A DNA stretch of 64,000 nt from Promethearchaeota archaeon (GTDB lineage Archaea; Asgardarchaeota; Lokiarchaeia; Sigyniarchaeales; SOKP01), in NCBI GenBank assembly GCA_019057865.1, contig JAHLWP010000009.1, forward strand, positions 62,001-126,000, written 5' to 3'. The stretch's first letter is position 1; each line of letters opens with the position of its first letter. The position numbers and the translations under genes are program-made. The notes beneath the pieces were generated by a model. It worked only from the letters and a program-made list of their open reading frames with translations. It was not told the origin of the DNA and searched no databases. Shown here in pieces: positions 16,947 to 26,505 of this stretch.

Positions 16947-18164
16947 ATATCTATTTTATTTAAACCAACGAAAATTGGACAAATGGAAGTTAATAATAAA
17001 TTTGTGCGGTCAGCCACAATAGAAAATCTAGCAAAAGAAGATGGCGAGGTAACTGAAAAACTTATAAAACTTCATAGTACACTAGCAAAGGGAGAAATCG
17101 GATTAATCATTCCAGGATACATGTATATTCACCCTTTAGGTCAGGCATATAAATATCAAACAGGAATATATAAGGACGATTTGATTCCTGGCCTAAAAAA
17201 GATTGTTGATGCCATACATAAAGAACAAGGGAAGGTAGCATTTCAGCTAGTACATGCTGGTTTGCAAACATTTAATAGATTAGTAGGAACAACTCCAGTC
17301 GGACCCTCTGGAGATATAATAAATCCTGTTTCAATGGATTATTCAAGAGAAATGACTGAAGAAGATATTCAAGAATCTATAGAAGCTTTTGTCCAAGCTG
17401 CAAAACGTGTAGTTGAAACTGGTGCAGATGCAATCCAATTACATTCTGCTCATGGATATTTAATCAATCAATTTCTATCTCCTTTTTATAATCGCAGGCA
17501 AGATGATTGGGGTGGTTCTGATGAAAAACAATTTCGATACTTGAAAGAGATTATAACTAAAACCAAAAAAGTATTACCGGCAAATATGCCTCTTTTAATA
17601 AAATTAAATACCAATGATTATACTCCAACTGAAGGTATAACTCCACTATTAGCAGCAAAATATTCTGAGTGGTTAGTAAAACTAGGAATTGACGCTATTG
17701 AAATAAGCTGTGGTTCAGCAGTTTACGCTATATTTAACATGTGCCGGGGAGAGGTTCCCGTGCAAGAAATTGTACAAGCTGTTCCAGATTATATGAAAAC
17801 ACTGACAGAACAGATATATCAATATATGGTTGGAAAATATGATTTTAAGGAAGGATATAATCTTGAAGCGGCAAAAGCGATTAAACCTGTTATGGGAGAT
17901 ATACCATTAATCCTTGTAGGTGGTTTAAGAAATAAAGCCTTAATGGAAGAAATAATTGGAAAAAAGTATGTTGATTTAATATCCATGGCACGTCCCTTTA
18001 TCAGGGAGCCTTTACTTGTAAAAAATTTTAAGGAAGGGAAGCAAGATAAGGCGGCATGTATTTCTTGTAATCGATGTCTTGCTGCTATACCAAACAATTT
18101 TCCAATTCGATGTTACGTAAATAAATTTCCAGAAAAAAAGAAACCTACTACTTATTTTCCATAA
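16947..18164 (+). CDS. Old-yellow-enzyme family NADH:flavin oxidoreductase, probably starting at ATA
   Basis: FMN-binding TIM barrel of the OYE/2,4-dienoyl-CoA reductase group, without the second flavin domain. HSAHGYLINQFLSPFYNRR and DDWGGS are family hallmarks. The C-terminal CISCNRCL plus a later Cys resembles the iron-sulfur ligands of dienoyl-CoA reductases. ATG at 16983 would remove the first strand. The upstream in-frame codons 16947-16982 read (M)SILFKPTKIGQ, exactly the usual OYE start, and are preceded by GTGGAGA six bases away. ATA at 16947 is therefore the likely initiator. About 405 residues. It probably reduces enoyl-type double bonds. Confidence 0.85.
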   Translation: MSILFKPTKIGQMEVNNKFVRSATIENLAKEDGEVTEKLIKLHSTLAKGEIGLIIPGYMYIHPLGQAYKYQTGIYKDDLIPGLKKIVDAIHKEQGKVAFQLVHAGLQTFNRLVGTTPVGPSGDIINPVSMDYSREMTEEDIQESIEAFVQAAKRVVETGADAIQLHSAHGYLINQFLSPFYNRRQDDWGGSDEKQFRYLKEIITKTKKVLPANMPLLIKLNTNDYTPTEGITPLLAAKYSEWLVKLGIDAIEISCGSAVYAIFNMCRGEVPVQEIVQAVPDYMKTLTEQIYQYMVGKYDFKEGYNLEAAKAIKPVMGDIPLILVGGLRNKALMEEIIGKKYVDLISMARPFIREPLLVKNFKEGKQDKAACISCNRCLAAIPNNFPIRCYVNKFPEKKKPTTYFP

Positions 18165-18204
18165 TTTTGTTATATGAATAACATTGTGTAAACTTTTTTT
18201 AATA

Positions 18205-19053
18205 TTAATCGAAGGCTTTTAGTATCTCATCAAAACGTTCTTTCACTTTTTCCTTTAAAATATCATCTTTATGAGTCAGAATATAGAATTTACCTTCTTT
18301 TATACCTTGAAAAATTTTATCTGCTACGGTTTCAGGCAGTATAGGTGGAGATTTATCAAAGAGTTCTTGAAATAATCCTGCTGAATATTCTACTTTAGAA
18401 TCCTCAATTTCTTTATTTGGCTCATTTTGAAATTCTGTTGGACGATTTCTATTTATCCTGAAAATTCTTGTGTGAACCCAACCGGGGCACGCTACAGCAA
18501 CTTTAACTTTAGCCTTCATTTGGTCTAATTCAGTTCTTAATGTTTCACTTAATGAAATAATGCCATGTTTAGATACTCCATAGATTGCACCACCGGGACC
18601 TGAACCGGATATTAATCCTTCTATTGATGCTATATTTACTATAAGACATTCTTGATCTTGCTTCAACATTATGGGTATAAATATTCGTATTCCATTAATT
18701 ACACCAAAAAGATTTACTCCAAGTTGCCATTCCCAATCCTTCAATGTATAATTCCATGTATATTTGGCATTACTAACACCCGCATTATTGAATAACAAAT
18801 GGACTTCTCCAAAAGTATTAATTGTTTTAGCAGCCAACATTTCAATATCTTTAGGTTTAGAGACATCTGTTACAACTGTTAATACTTCCGCTCCTGCTTT
18901 ATTTAACTTTCTTTCGGCTCTTTTTAAAGCTCTTTCATCTATATCGGCGAGAACTACCTTCATTCCTTCTTCAACACATTTATTTACTAATGCAAGACCT
19001 ATTCCGCTACCAGCTCCAGTAATTACTGCCACTTTGCTTTTAAAATCTTTCAT
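18205..19053 (-). CDS. Short-chain dehydrogenase/reductase
   Basis: Classical SDR of 282 residues. The cofactor motif is TGAGSGIG (12-19), followed by NNAG, and the catalytic residues are S143, Y158 and K162 (YGVSK). The Asp-rich end of strand two (VVLADIDERAL) favours NAD(H). The C-terminal extension suits a membrane-near or hydrophobic substrate. The downstream partner on the same strand is a second SDR 42 bases upstream (19096-20001), so both are probably co-transcribed. Alcohol/ketone or alcohol/aldehyde conversion is likely; substrate unknown. Confidence 0.88.
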   Translation of the reverse strand: MKDFKSKVAVITGAGSGIGLALVNKCVEEGMKVVLADIDERALKRAERKLNKAGAEVLTVVTDVSKPKDIEMLAAKTINTFGEVHLLFNNAGVSNAKYTWNYTLKDWEWQLGVNLFGVINGIRIFIPIMLKQDQECLIVNIASIEGLISGSGPGGAIYGVSKHGIISLSETLRTELDQMKAKVKVAVACPGWVHTRIFRINRNRPTEFQNEPNKEIEDSKVEYSAGLFQELFDKSPPILPETVADKIFQGIKEGKFYILTHKDDILKEKVKERFDEILKAFD

Positions 19054-19095
19054 AATTGTCTACCATAATTTTTATAATTTAATATTTTTAAGATA

Positions 19096-20001
19096 TTATT
19101 TATAATCATCAATATTTATCCCAAATTTTAAAAAATGTTCTTTTGTTGTCTTTAGAGCATTCTCATTATAGTCTATTAAGAATTTTTCATATAATTGAGG
19201 ATTTGCTTTTAAAGATAGAGGTATTAAAACGCTTCTCATATCGTATACATATAATTGATCCTTCTTTATCCCCCTTATGTATCTCTTTACAGCTTTATCT
19301 GGCGACATTGCACTTTTACTAATTTCATCTAAAAATGAACGATAAATCTTCTCTATCTTATCTTCACCATAAGCATCTATTAATTTTTTAGAGTATTTTA
19401 CTTTAGCATTAGAAAAGATATTTGTTCTTACGTATGAAGGAATTACTACTGAAACTTTTATATTTTGACTATATAGTTGACCAAAAAGTGCTTCTGAGAG
19501 TCCTACAACTGCAAATTTCGAAGTAATATAGGAGGCAGGTTCTGCTGACCCAAAAACACCCCTCCCAGAAGCAACATTCACAATATGTCCCGAGTGCTTA
19601 TTATACATGTGGGGCAAAAATATTTTAAGGGAATGAATAATGCTCCACAAATTTGTGTCAAGTAATCTTTTCCAATCTTCTAATTCAAGTTCTATTATAT
19701 CTCCTCCGATTGCAGTCCCTGCATTATTGATTAATAAGTCAAGTTCTTTTAACTCTGAGAAAAAATCTTTGGAAATTTTTTCCCAATCACTAAATTTAGC
19801 AACATCACATTTTCCGGTATATATTTTTACTCCGATTTTATCGATTTCCTCTTTTACTCTTTTTAAATCCTCCATATTAATATCAGAAATAAATAGGTTC
19901 ATTCCTTCATTTGCTAAAGCTATAGCAAACGATCGCCCTATTCCACTAGCAGCTCCAGTAATAAAACAATTCTTTTCTTCCAAATCTTTCAAAATTTTCA
20001 C
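19096..20001 (-). CDS. Short-chain dehydrogenase/reductase
   Basis: 301-residue SDR. TGAASGIG (15-22), LLINNAG, catalytic S145, Y158 and K162 (YITSK). The cofactor strand ends FISDINMEDL (acidic, NAD-type). A long C-terminal part beyond the core suggests a bulky lipid-like substrate. First gene of a two-SDR unit, divergent from an acyl-CoA synthetase; the 200-base space between them contains an inverted repeat (20041-20090). Confidence 0.88.
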   Translation of the reverse strand: MKILKDLEEKNCFITGAASGIGRSFAIALANEGMNLFISDINMEDLKRVKEEIDKIGVKIYTGKCDVAKFSDWEKISKDFFSELKELDLLINNAGTAIGGDIIELELEDWKRLLDTNLWSIIHSLKIFLPHMYNKHSGHIVNVASGRGVFGSAEPASYITSKFAVVGLSEALFGQLYSQNIKVSVVIPSYVRTNIFSNAKVKYSKKLIDAYGEDKIEKIYRSFLDEISKSAMSPDKAVKRYIRGIKKDQLYVYDMRSVLIPLSLKANPQLYEKFLIDYNENALKTTKEHFLKFGINIDDYK

Positions 20002-20040
20002 TTTTGTTTTGTAAATTTTATTGGATTTTATGTGATTTAG

Positions 20041-20090
20041 TATGATTAATATTTAACAATTTTTAAATATAAAATGAAAACCTAATCATA
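20041..20090. promoter_or_regulatory. Inverted repeat in divergent promoter region
   Basis: TATGATTA at 20041-20048 and TAATCATA at 20083-20090 flank a very AT-rich interior with TATA-like sequence (TTTTTAAATATAAAA). A candidate regulator site for the SDR pair and the acyl-CoA synthetase. Confidence 0.35.
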
Positions 20091-20208
20091 TTGACAAAAA
20101 GACTTTTAAATATTTAAAATCAATTTATCTATTACTGAGTTGATTTGCAATTCATATCAATTCTAAAAATTTTCAAATTATTATTAAAAAATATCGGAGG
20201 AAATTTAC

Positions 20209-21909
20209 ATGAAAGATTATTCAGATTGGGAACCGATCCCAGATTATGAGAATCAATCTCCCTATATAGAAAATACCAATCGTCCATGGTTAAAATTAAG
20301 ACCAGATTATATAGCAAAAACGCTAAAATTTGAGCCTATACCTATTCATGAGCTCATTAAACGAAGAGTGGTGGATTATCCTAATAATGTTTGTGTATAT
20401 TACAAACCTACTGATAAGAAGTATACTTATCGTGAAATGATCTATACATCAGATAAGATCGCAAATGCATTATATGTATTGGGTGTGAAAAAGGGAGACG
20501 CTGTAGGGATTATGACAGGTAATTGTCCTGAATTTTTATTTTGTTGTTTAGGAATTATGGAAACTGGTGCAACAGTGGTTCCAATAAATCCTCTTCTTAA
20601 GGAAGCAGATGTAACTCACATTATTAGAGATGCTGGAAATATAAACACTATTTTTATACATAAAAATAATTTTAGAACAATTAAAAAGGTTAGAAAAGAA
20701 ATTGAATTGGAAAATGTGATTCTACTTCGAGCTGAAGAAACAAAACCTGAAACAATTACTTTAGAAGAATTCATCAATGGTAAAGCACCTAGACCTCCTG
20801 AAGTGGATATAGATCCTGTTAATGACATTGCAGCATTGCTATATACAGGTGGTACTACAGGGCTACCTAAAGGAGTGATGCTAACTCATAACAATATTGT
20901 GGCTGATGCTCTTTGTACATTATATAATATGCGTGAATCGAGAGATGATGCAGATGTTGTCTATGGAGAATTAGTAAGTCTCACAGTTCTACCTATATGT
21001 CATTCTTTTGGTTTTCAAGTCTTAATTATGAATTCAATTATGGTTTCAATGCTAGTAATGTTTGAGTCTTTTAATCCTTCTGAAGTCTTAGAAGCAATTG
21101 AATACTATAAATGTACTATGTTTATAGGTGTACCAGTTATGTTTCAAATGCTAGTCAATTCCCCTGATTTTACAGAGCGCGATCTTTCAAGCTTTGAGTC
21201 AGCGACTTCTGGTTCAGCAGCATTGGCTCCGGAATTAAATAAAAGGTGGGAAGAAGTTGTTGGATTTAAAGTTGGTCAAGGATTTGGGCTAACTGAGACA
21301 TCACCAGTTACTCATCACCAACCAGATTGGTTGCCTGAGATAAAAGCAGAAAGTATTGGTGTTCCTATTATTGATACAGACGCGAAAATCGTAAATCCAG
21401 ATACCTTAGAAGAGCTTCCTCTAGGAGAAGTAGGAGAATTGTTAATTAGAGGTCCCCAAGTAATGAAAGGATATTGGAAAAGACCTGAAGAAACAGAGAA
21501 AACATTTGTAAAAGGTGATTGGTTAAGAACAGGCGATTTAGCAAGAATAGATGAGCAAGGCTACTTCTATATTGAAGGACGGACAAAAGATATCATTAAA
21601 TATAAAGGCTATAAAGTAATGCCTCGTGAAGTGGAAGAAAAATTATATGAACATCCAGCTATATTAGATGTAGGCGTAGTATCTGCTCCTGATCCGAACG
21701 TTGGGGAGACTATTAAAGCTTATGTAGTGCTTAAGCCAGAATTTAAAGATAAAATTACCGAACGAGATATCATTGAATGGTCAAAAGAAAAATTAGCAGG
21801 TTATAAATACCCACGACAAATAGAATTTATTAATATATTGCCACGTACTACTGTTGGTAAAATATTTCGAAGAAAGTTAAGAGAAAGAGCATTAAAAAAA
21901 GAATATTAA
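20209..21909 (+). CDS. Acyl-CoA synthetase (AMP-forming)
   Basis: 566-residue ANL-superfamily enzyme that joins a carboxylic acid, probably a fatty acid, to CoA using ATP. The AMP-binding motif is YTGGTTGLPKGVMLTH. Further motifs are GFGLTETSPV and WLRTGDLARIDEQGYFYIEGR, and the catalytic lysine region is PRTTVGKIFRRKL. A strong ribosome site (CGGAGG) precedes the ATG. It is followed 150 bases later by an AOR on the same strand. Together they could turn an aldehyde into acid and then acyl-CoA. Confidence 0.92.
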   Translation: MKDYSDWEPIPDYENQSPYIENTNRPWLKLRPDYIAKTLKFEPIPIHELIKRRVVDYPNNVCVYYKPTDKKYTYREMIYTSDKIANALYVLGVKKGDAVGIMTGNCPEFLFCCLGIMETGATVVPINPLLKEADVTHIIRDAGNINTIFIHKNNFRTIKKVRKEIELENVILLRAEETKPETITLEEFINGKAPRPPEVDIDPVNDIAALLYTGGTTGLPKGVMLTHNNIVADALCTLYNMRESRDDADVVYGELVSLTVLPICHSFGFQVLIMNSIMVSMLVMFESFNPSEVLEAIEYYKCTMFIGVPVMFQMLVNSPDFTERDLSSFESATSGSAALAPELNKRWEEVVGFKVGQGFGLTETSPVTHHQPDWLPEIKAESIGVPIIDTDAKIVNPDTLEELPLGEVGELLIRGPQVMKGYWKRPEETEKTFVKGDWLRTGDLARIDEQGYFYIEGRTKDIIKYKGYKVMPREVEEKLYEHPAILDVGVVSAPDPNVGETIKAYVVLKPEFKDKITERDIIEWSKEKLAGYKYPRQIEFINILPRTTVGKIFRRKLRERALKKEY

Positions 21910-22061
21910 CCAAAAATAAGGATAAATTCCTTTTTTATTGTTATCAAAAATATAAAAAGTAAAATTATACTTTTATACTTCTTAAGCAGAAATTATATTT
22001 TACTTTCATCTATTATTATTATTAATTAATAATTGGAATTAAATTCAAAAGGTTAAATGAA

Positions 22062-23942
22062 ATGACAAATGGTTTTTTTGGCAAAATATTATGGTTTGAT
22101 CTTACTGAAGAATCATTTAGAGAAAGTCAATTACCAGATGAGATTTTTCGCCAATATTGGGGAGGATATGGATTAGCAGCAAAATTGATTTATGAAAATA
22201 TGCCTAAAGGAACTGATCCTTTAGGACATGAGGCAATTTTTGGATTTTTTCCTGGATTATTAACAGGAACGGTAGCACCATTATCTGGTAGATGTATGGT
22301 TGCAGGTAAATCGCCTTTAACAGGTACTTGGGGTGATGCAAACGTTGGTGGATTCATTGGGTCAGAGATTAAAAAATGTGGATATGATGCTATTTTATTT
22401 AAAGGAATTGCTAAAGCTCCAAAATATATTACAATTATAGATGGAGAAATACAAATACTCGATGCTTCTGATTTATGGGGTTTAGATACATTTGAAACTG
22501 AGCAAAAATTAATTGAAAAACATGGCAATGTTAAAATCGCTAGTATTGGTCCAGCCGGTGAAAAACTTTCTTTAATATCTAGTATTGTTTGCGATAAATT
22601 TCGAGTTGCTGCTCGATCTGGTTTTGGTGCTGTTATGGGTTCTAAAAAACTAAAAGCTTTAGCTCTTAAAGGAAATAAGAAGATAAGCGTTGCTGATAAA
22701 AGTGAACTACTAAAATATACCAAAGAGTTTAATACTAAAGCTAGAAATGATCAGAGTGGTGCAATGTATACATATAGAACATTAGGATTACCATTCCTTA
22801 ATGTTTCAACTGGATTGTCTGGAGATGCTCCTATTAAGAATTGGGGGGGATATTACATGAGAGATTTTCCCATAGATAAGCTCAATAAGATATCAGCAGC
22901 AGAAATTAATAAATACAAGCAAAAGGATTTTGGATGCTTCTCATGTGTAGTTCAATGTGGAGCTATTATGAAAGTTCCTGAAGCCAATTTAGAAGAAACT
23001 CATATTCCAGAATATGAAACTTGTGCTGCTTTCGGTCATATGCTACTAAATGATAGTTTAATCTCTTTATTTATATTAAATGATTTATGTAATCGTGCTG
23101 GCATAGATACTATTTCTGTTGGAGGAACAATTGCTTTTGCCATTGAATGTTATGAAAATGGATTGATCAGTAATAATGATACTGATGGGCTTGAATTAAC
23201 ATGGGGAAATTCAGAAACAATCATCGAATTAGTAAAAAAAATTATAAAACGTGAAGGAATAGGTGATATTTTAGCTGATGGTCCAAAGAAAGCATCTGAA
23301 AAGATAGGTAGGGGTAGTGAAAAATATGCAATTCATTCTTTAGGGCAACCACTTCCAATGCATGACCCAAAGGTTTATAAATCTTTTGGTCGTACATATG
23401 CTTTTGAACCTACGCCAGGACGACATACAGCATCTAGCTTAGATCATTTTGTAACAGGATTAATGAGGAATAACAAATTTATAAAAGAATTTATTCTACC
23501 AAAAGGTTATAGAAAATCTCAGAGTGATGCTAGATATGAAGCTATGAAAATGTGTGCAGGTCTTCATCAAAGCTTGAGTTCACTTGGAATTTGTTTTTTC
23601 ACATACTGGTTTCAAACGTATCCTTTAATCGAATTAATTAAAACTATAGTTGGTTGGGATCTCTCTATTGAAGAGATTATAAAAATAGGATTACGGATTC
23701 AGACCGTAAGACAAGCATTTACTATAAGAGAGGGTGTTATTCTAGCAAAAAATGAGTTGCCAGGAAGGGCAATTGGGAATCCACCATTCGAAGATGGACC
23801 TCATAAAGGTAGAACAATTGATTATAAACCAGACTATAAAGGATACTGTGAAAAAATGGGTTGGAATCCAGAAAATGGATACCCTTTAAAAGAAACACTA
23901 AATGACCTAAATTTGGATTTTGTTATAAAGGACCTCTATTAG
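22062..23942 (+). CDS. Aldehyde:ferredoxin oxidoreductase (AOR family), copy 2
   Basis: Full-length AOR-family enzyme of 626 residues. Iron-sulfur ligands C292, C295, C299 (CFSCVVQC) and a late Cys in LGICFF. The pterin-binding N-domain has PLSGRCMVAGKSPLTGTWGD. It is clearly diverged from the copy at 4835. ATG start after a 150-base leader. Placement behind the acyl-CoA synthetase suggests an aldehyde linked to lipid or fermentation acids. Substrate not predictable. Confidence 0.92.
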   Translation: MTNGFFGKILWFDLTEESFRESQLPDEIFRQYWGGYGLAAKLIYENMPKGTDPLGHEAIFGFFPGLLTGTVAPLSGRCMVAGKSPLTGTWGDANVGGFIGSEIKKCGYDAILFKGIAKAPKYITIIDGEIQILDASDLWGLDTFETEQKLIEKHGNVKIASIGPAGEKLSLISSIVCDKFRVAARSGFGAVMGSKKLKALALKGNKKISVADKSELLKYTKEFNTKARNDQSGAMYTYRTLGLPFLNVSTGLSGDAPIKNWGGYYMRDFPIDKLNKISAAEINKYKQKDFGCFSCVVQCGAIMKVPEANLEETHIPEYETCAAFGHMLLNDSLISLFILNDLCNRAGIDTISVGGTIAFAIECYENGLISNNDTDGLELTWGNSETIIELVKKIIKREGIGDILADGPKKASEKIGRGSEKYAIHSLGQPLPMHDPKVYKSFGRTYAFEPTPGRHTASSLDHFVTGLMRNNKFIKEFILPKGYRKSQSDARYEAMKMCAGLHQSLSSLGICFFTYWFQTYPLIELIKTIVGWDLSIEEIIKIGLRIQTVRQAFTIREGVILAKNELPGRAIGNPPFEDGPHKGRTIDYKPDYKGYCEKMGWNPENGYPLKETLNDLNLDFVIKDLY

Positions 23943-24013
23943 ACCAAATTTTAAATCTAATTTTTTTATAAATAATCATCACAGTCTAATCTTCAAATAT
24001 TTAAACGATTATT

Positions 24014-24934
24014 TTAAAGACTTTTTTGTTCATGAATCTTCAATTGAGAGGATTGATTTATAACTATGTATGCATTCCGTTTCCATAATTTCAATGAAAT
24101 TAAAGCGATTGAGATTAATAATACTGGATATATTATTATTTCTAACAAAGAGGGATTCGCATTGTAGCCAAATAAAGCTTTCATTAATGAACCTATAATC
24201 TCAAGCCACTCTGGAGTCGCTGGATTACCGTCAGGGAAACTTTCTGGTAAAATATGTTTAATATTCCACACATCTTCTATAATTGGATTTACAACACCTG
24301 CTTCTATAAGCTCATGTATTCCATATGTAATCAAACCAGCTGCAAATAAAATTAAAACTACGTTAGAAATTTTAAAGAATTTTGATAGATTAATGGTTTT
24401 AACGCCATAGAAAATTACTAACCCTATTCCAACTGAAATGACTAAGCCAATAGAAGATCCTAATATAACTCCTGCTTGATTTAGAGATCCTACTGAAGTG
24501 GCTCCAACCAGTAAAAGTACTAATTCTATTCCTTCTCTTACAATTATTATAAATGTAAGAATAGAGATTGATATTATCTTTCCTGTTTCAATTGAAAACT
24601 CAACTTTTTCTTCTAAATTTTTTTTCATTTTCGGACCTTCTTTACTCATCCATAAAATTAACGTTATAATGAAAGCTCCAGAAATTATGAAAGTATATCC
24701 CTCAAAAGTTTCTTCAAGAGTTCCGCTAAATCCGCCCAGTATTAGTAAAAAAATAATTGCAAATACAATACTTGAAATAATTGCTAGAATACTTCCAATG
24801 AATACATACTTGTAATAAAATCGCTGATCTGAATTCTTTAGATATAAAAGTATTATAACTATTACTAATATTGCTTCTAATCCTTCACGAAAAGCTAAGA
24901 ATGTTGGAATTAATACATCAACTAGTGAAACCAA
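24014..24934 (-). CDS. FTR1-family iron permease
   Basis: 306-residue membrane protein with seven hydrophobic segments and two FTR1-type motifs, REGLEAILV in the first helix and REGIELVLL in the fourth (R-E-x-x-E). Such permeases move iron across the membrane. The usual partners (multicopper oxidase, EfeO/EfeB) are not next to it. The internal soluble loop (about 215-250) lies between helices six and seven. The upstream neighbour is the divergent GDT1-like transporter. Confidence 0.88.
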   Translation of the reverse strand: MVSLVDVLIPTFLAFREGLEAILVIVIILLYLKNSDQRFYYKYVFIGSILAIISSIVFAIIFLLILGGFSGTLEETFEGYTFIISGAFIITLILWMSKEGPKMKKNLEEKVEFSIETGKIISISILTFIIIVREGIELVLLLVGATSVGSLNQAGVILGSSIGLVISVGIGLVIFYGVKTINLSKFFKISNVVLILFAAGLITYGIHELIEAGVVNPIIEDVWNIKHILPESFPDGNPATPEWLEIIGSLMKALFGYNANPSLLEIIIYPVLLISIALISLKLWKRNAYIVINQSSQLKIHEQKSL

Positions 24935-25206
24935 TTAAATCATCTCATATTTATTCATAATCTTAATTTTTATTCTATGATCTATCAAAAAATTATTAAT
25001 AATAAGCTTTAGGCTTATCTAATATAAGTGATTTTTTTGTTAGAAAAATAATTCAATTCGCCATTTCTATTAATATAAAGAAACATAAATTTAAAAAAGA
25101 AATGATAGAATAGCTAATTATACTATTTTGATTATTCTTTCATAAGATAATGATATAAATTGGTAAAATCAGAAAATTTTTAATTGAATTTGATTTGAAC
25201 AGAATA

Positions 25207-25863
25207 ATGGATTTTATTATACTTTTTTTAACCTTCGGGATCTTATTTCTTGGAGAATTAGGAGATAAAACTCAATTAATTGTTTTTAATCTTGCTTTAG
25301 AATATAAAAAATTTTATAAAGTTGGAATAGGAGTTACAATTGGTTTTGCGATAATTGTAACAATTGGAGTAGTTTTTGGAATAATTATAACACGTTTTAT
25401 TCCACTCTCTATAATTTCTTTAGTGTCTGCAATAATATTTATTTTAATCGGAATTTTGGAAGCTCGTTCTTTGAAAAAGCTCTATTTAGAAAAAAGAATA
25501 TCAAAATCTGGAGAAAAATCGACAATAGGAGTTGAAATTGATGAAAATGAAGGTACAAATAATTTTAAAAATAAATTTGTAAAATTAAGAAGAAATCCCT
25601 ATTTAGCAGGATTTATTTTCATATTCTTAATGGAGTTAGGGGATAAAACTCAAATTTTAACAATTACATTGGCTTCTCGATATCCTCATCCAATTGAAGT
25701 TTGGTTGGGTTCATTTTTCGCTCTTATATGTGTAGCATGGATCGGCATTCTCTTTGGGGCAATAATAGCTAGAAAAATATCAAAATTTTATCTAAAACTA
25801 ATTTCCTCATCTGTTTTTATAATTATAGGATTTTTAACTTTAATAACATCAATACTTACTTAG
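25207..25863 (+). CDS. TMEM165/GDT1 (UPF0016) family cation transporter
   Basis: About 218 residues with six transmembrane helices in two homologous halves, each starting with the family motif: LGELGDKTQL and MELGDKTQI. The family exchanges Mn2+ or Ca2+ for protons. A charged loop with GEKSTIGVEIDENEG separates the halves. A TTG at 25195 is also possible as start; ATG 25207 fits the first helix better. Confidence 0.9.
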   Translation: MDFIILFLTFGILFLGELGDKTQLIVFNLALEYKKFYKVGIGVTIGFAIIVTIGVVFGIIITRFIPLSIISLVSAIIFILIGILEARSLKKLYLEKRISKSGEKSTIGVEIDENEGTNNFKNKFVKLRRNPYLAGFIFIFLMELGDKTQILTITLASRYPHPIEVWLGSFFALICVAWIGILFGAIIARKISKFYLKLISSSVFIIIGFLTLITSILT

Positions 25864-25928
25864 GAAAAAAAAGGAAAAATAATATAATTTAGACATTATA
25901 ATTTTATACTTTAATAAATAAAGTAATT

Positions 25929-26402
25929 TTATTTCTTGGTCTCAAAACCTTTAATTGCAAGATATAGGAGGGCAGCTGTTAATATTCCACCGATTAATCC
26001 ACCATAAAAAGCTTCTCCTAACCACCAATCAGTGTAGTCTGCATCAGCCATTTCTACTTCAAAAACTATTGCTCCAATTATACTAAGAATGGCAATAACG
26101 CCAGAAAAAACCATAGATCCTTGTAATATCTTTATTGAAGGTATTTTCTCTGGTTGCCGAAGAGCTATAAATGAAAGAGCAGCAATCCCTAAAAATGCTA
26201 ATCCTATAAATACAAAAGCAAGCCCTCCAATAGCATCTCCTTCATACAACGCATAAGAACCGACCCATCCATAAATTCTTGGACTATAATTATACCATCC
26301 GGCGAAATCAGTAGCAAGAAATAAAATTCCAGTTATCGCACTACAAATTAATGCCCCAACATAATAACTTGACAATTCACCTTTTATCCTTTCTAAAGTC
26401 AT
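25929..26402 (-). CDS. Four-helix membrane protein of unknown function
   Basis: 157 residues with four hydrophobic helices (about 16-33, 55-78, 93-113 and 131-150) and short charged ends. No family recognised. It lies just downstream of the CDF metal transporter on the same strand (about 100 bases) and convergent with the GDT1-like gene, in a row of metal transporters. Confidence 0.6.
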   Translation of the reverse strand: MTLERIKGELSSYYVGALICSAITGILFLATDFAGWYNYSPRIYGWVGSYALYEGDAIGGLAFVFIGLAFLGIAALSFIALRQPEKIPSIKILQGSMVFSGVIAILSIIGAIVFEVEMADADYTDWWLGEAFYGGLIGGILTAALLYLAIKGFETKK

Positions 26403-26505
26403 TTTTAACCACTTATACCTCTATTATATTTTATAAATTGTTAATAATAATTAGAATCGATATAATATTGTTTAAATGTTTATTTTATAATTAAAAAACG
26501 AGTTC

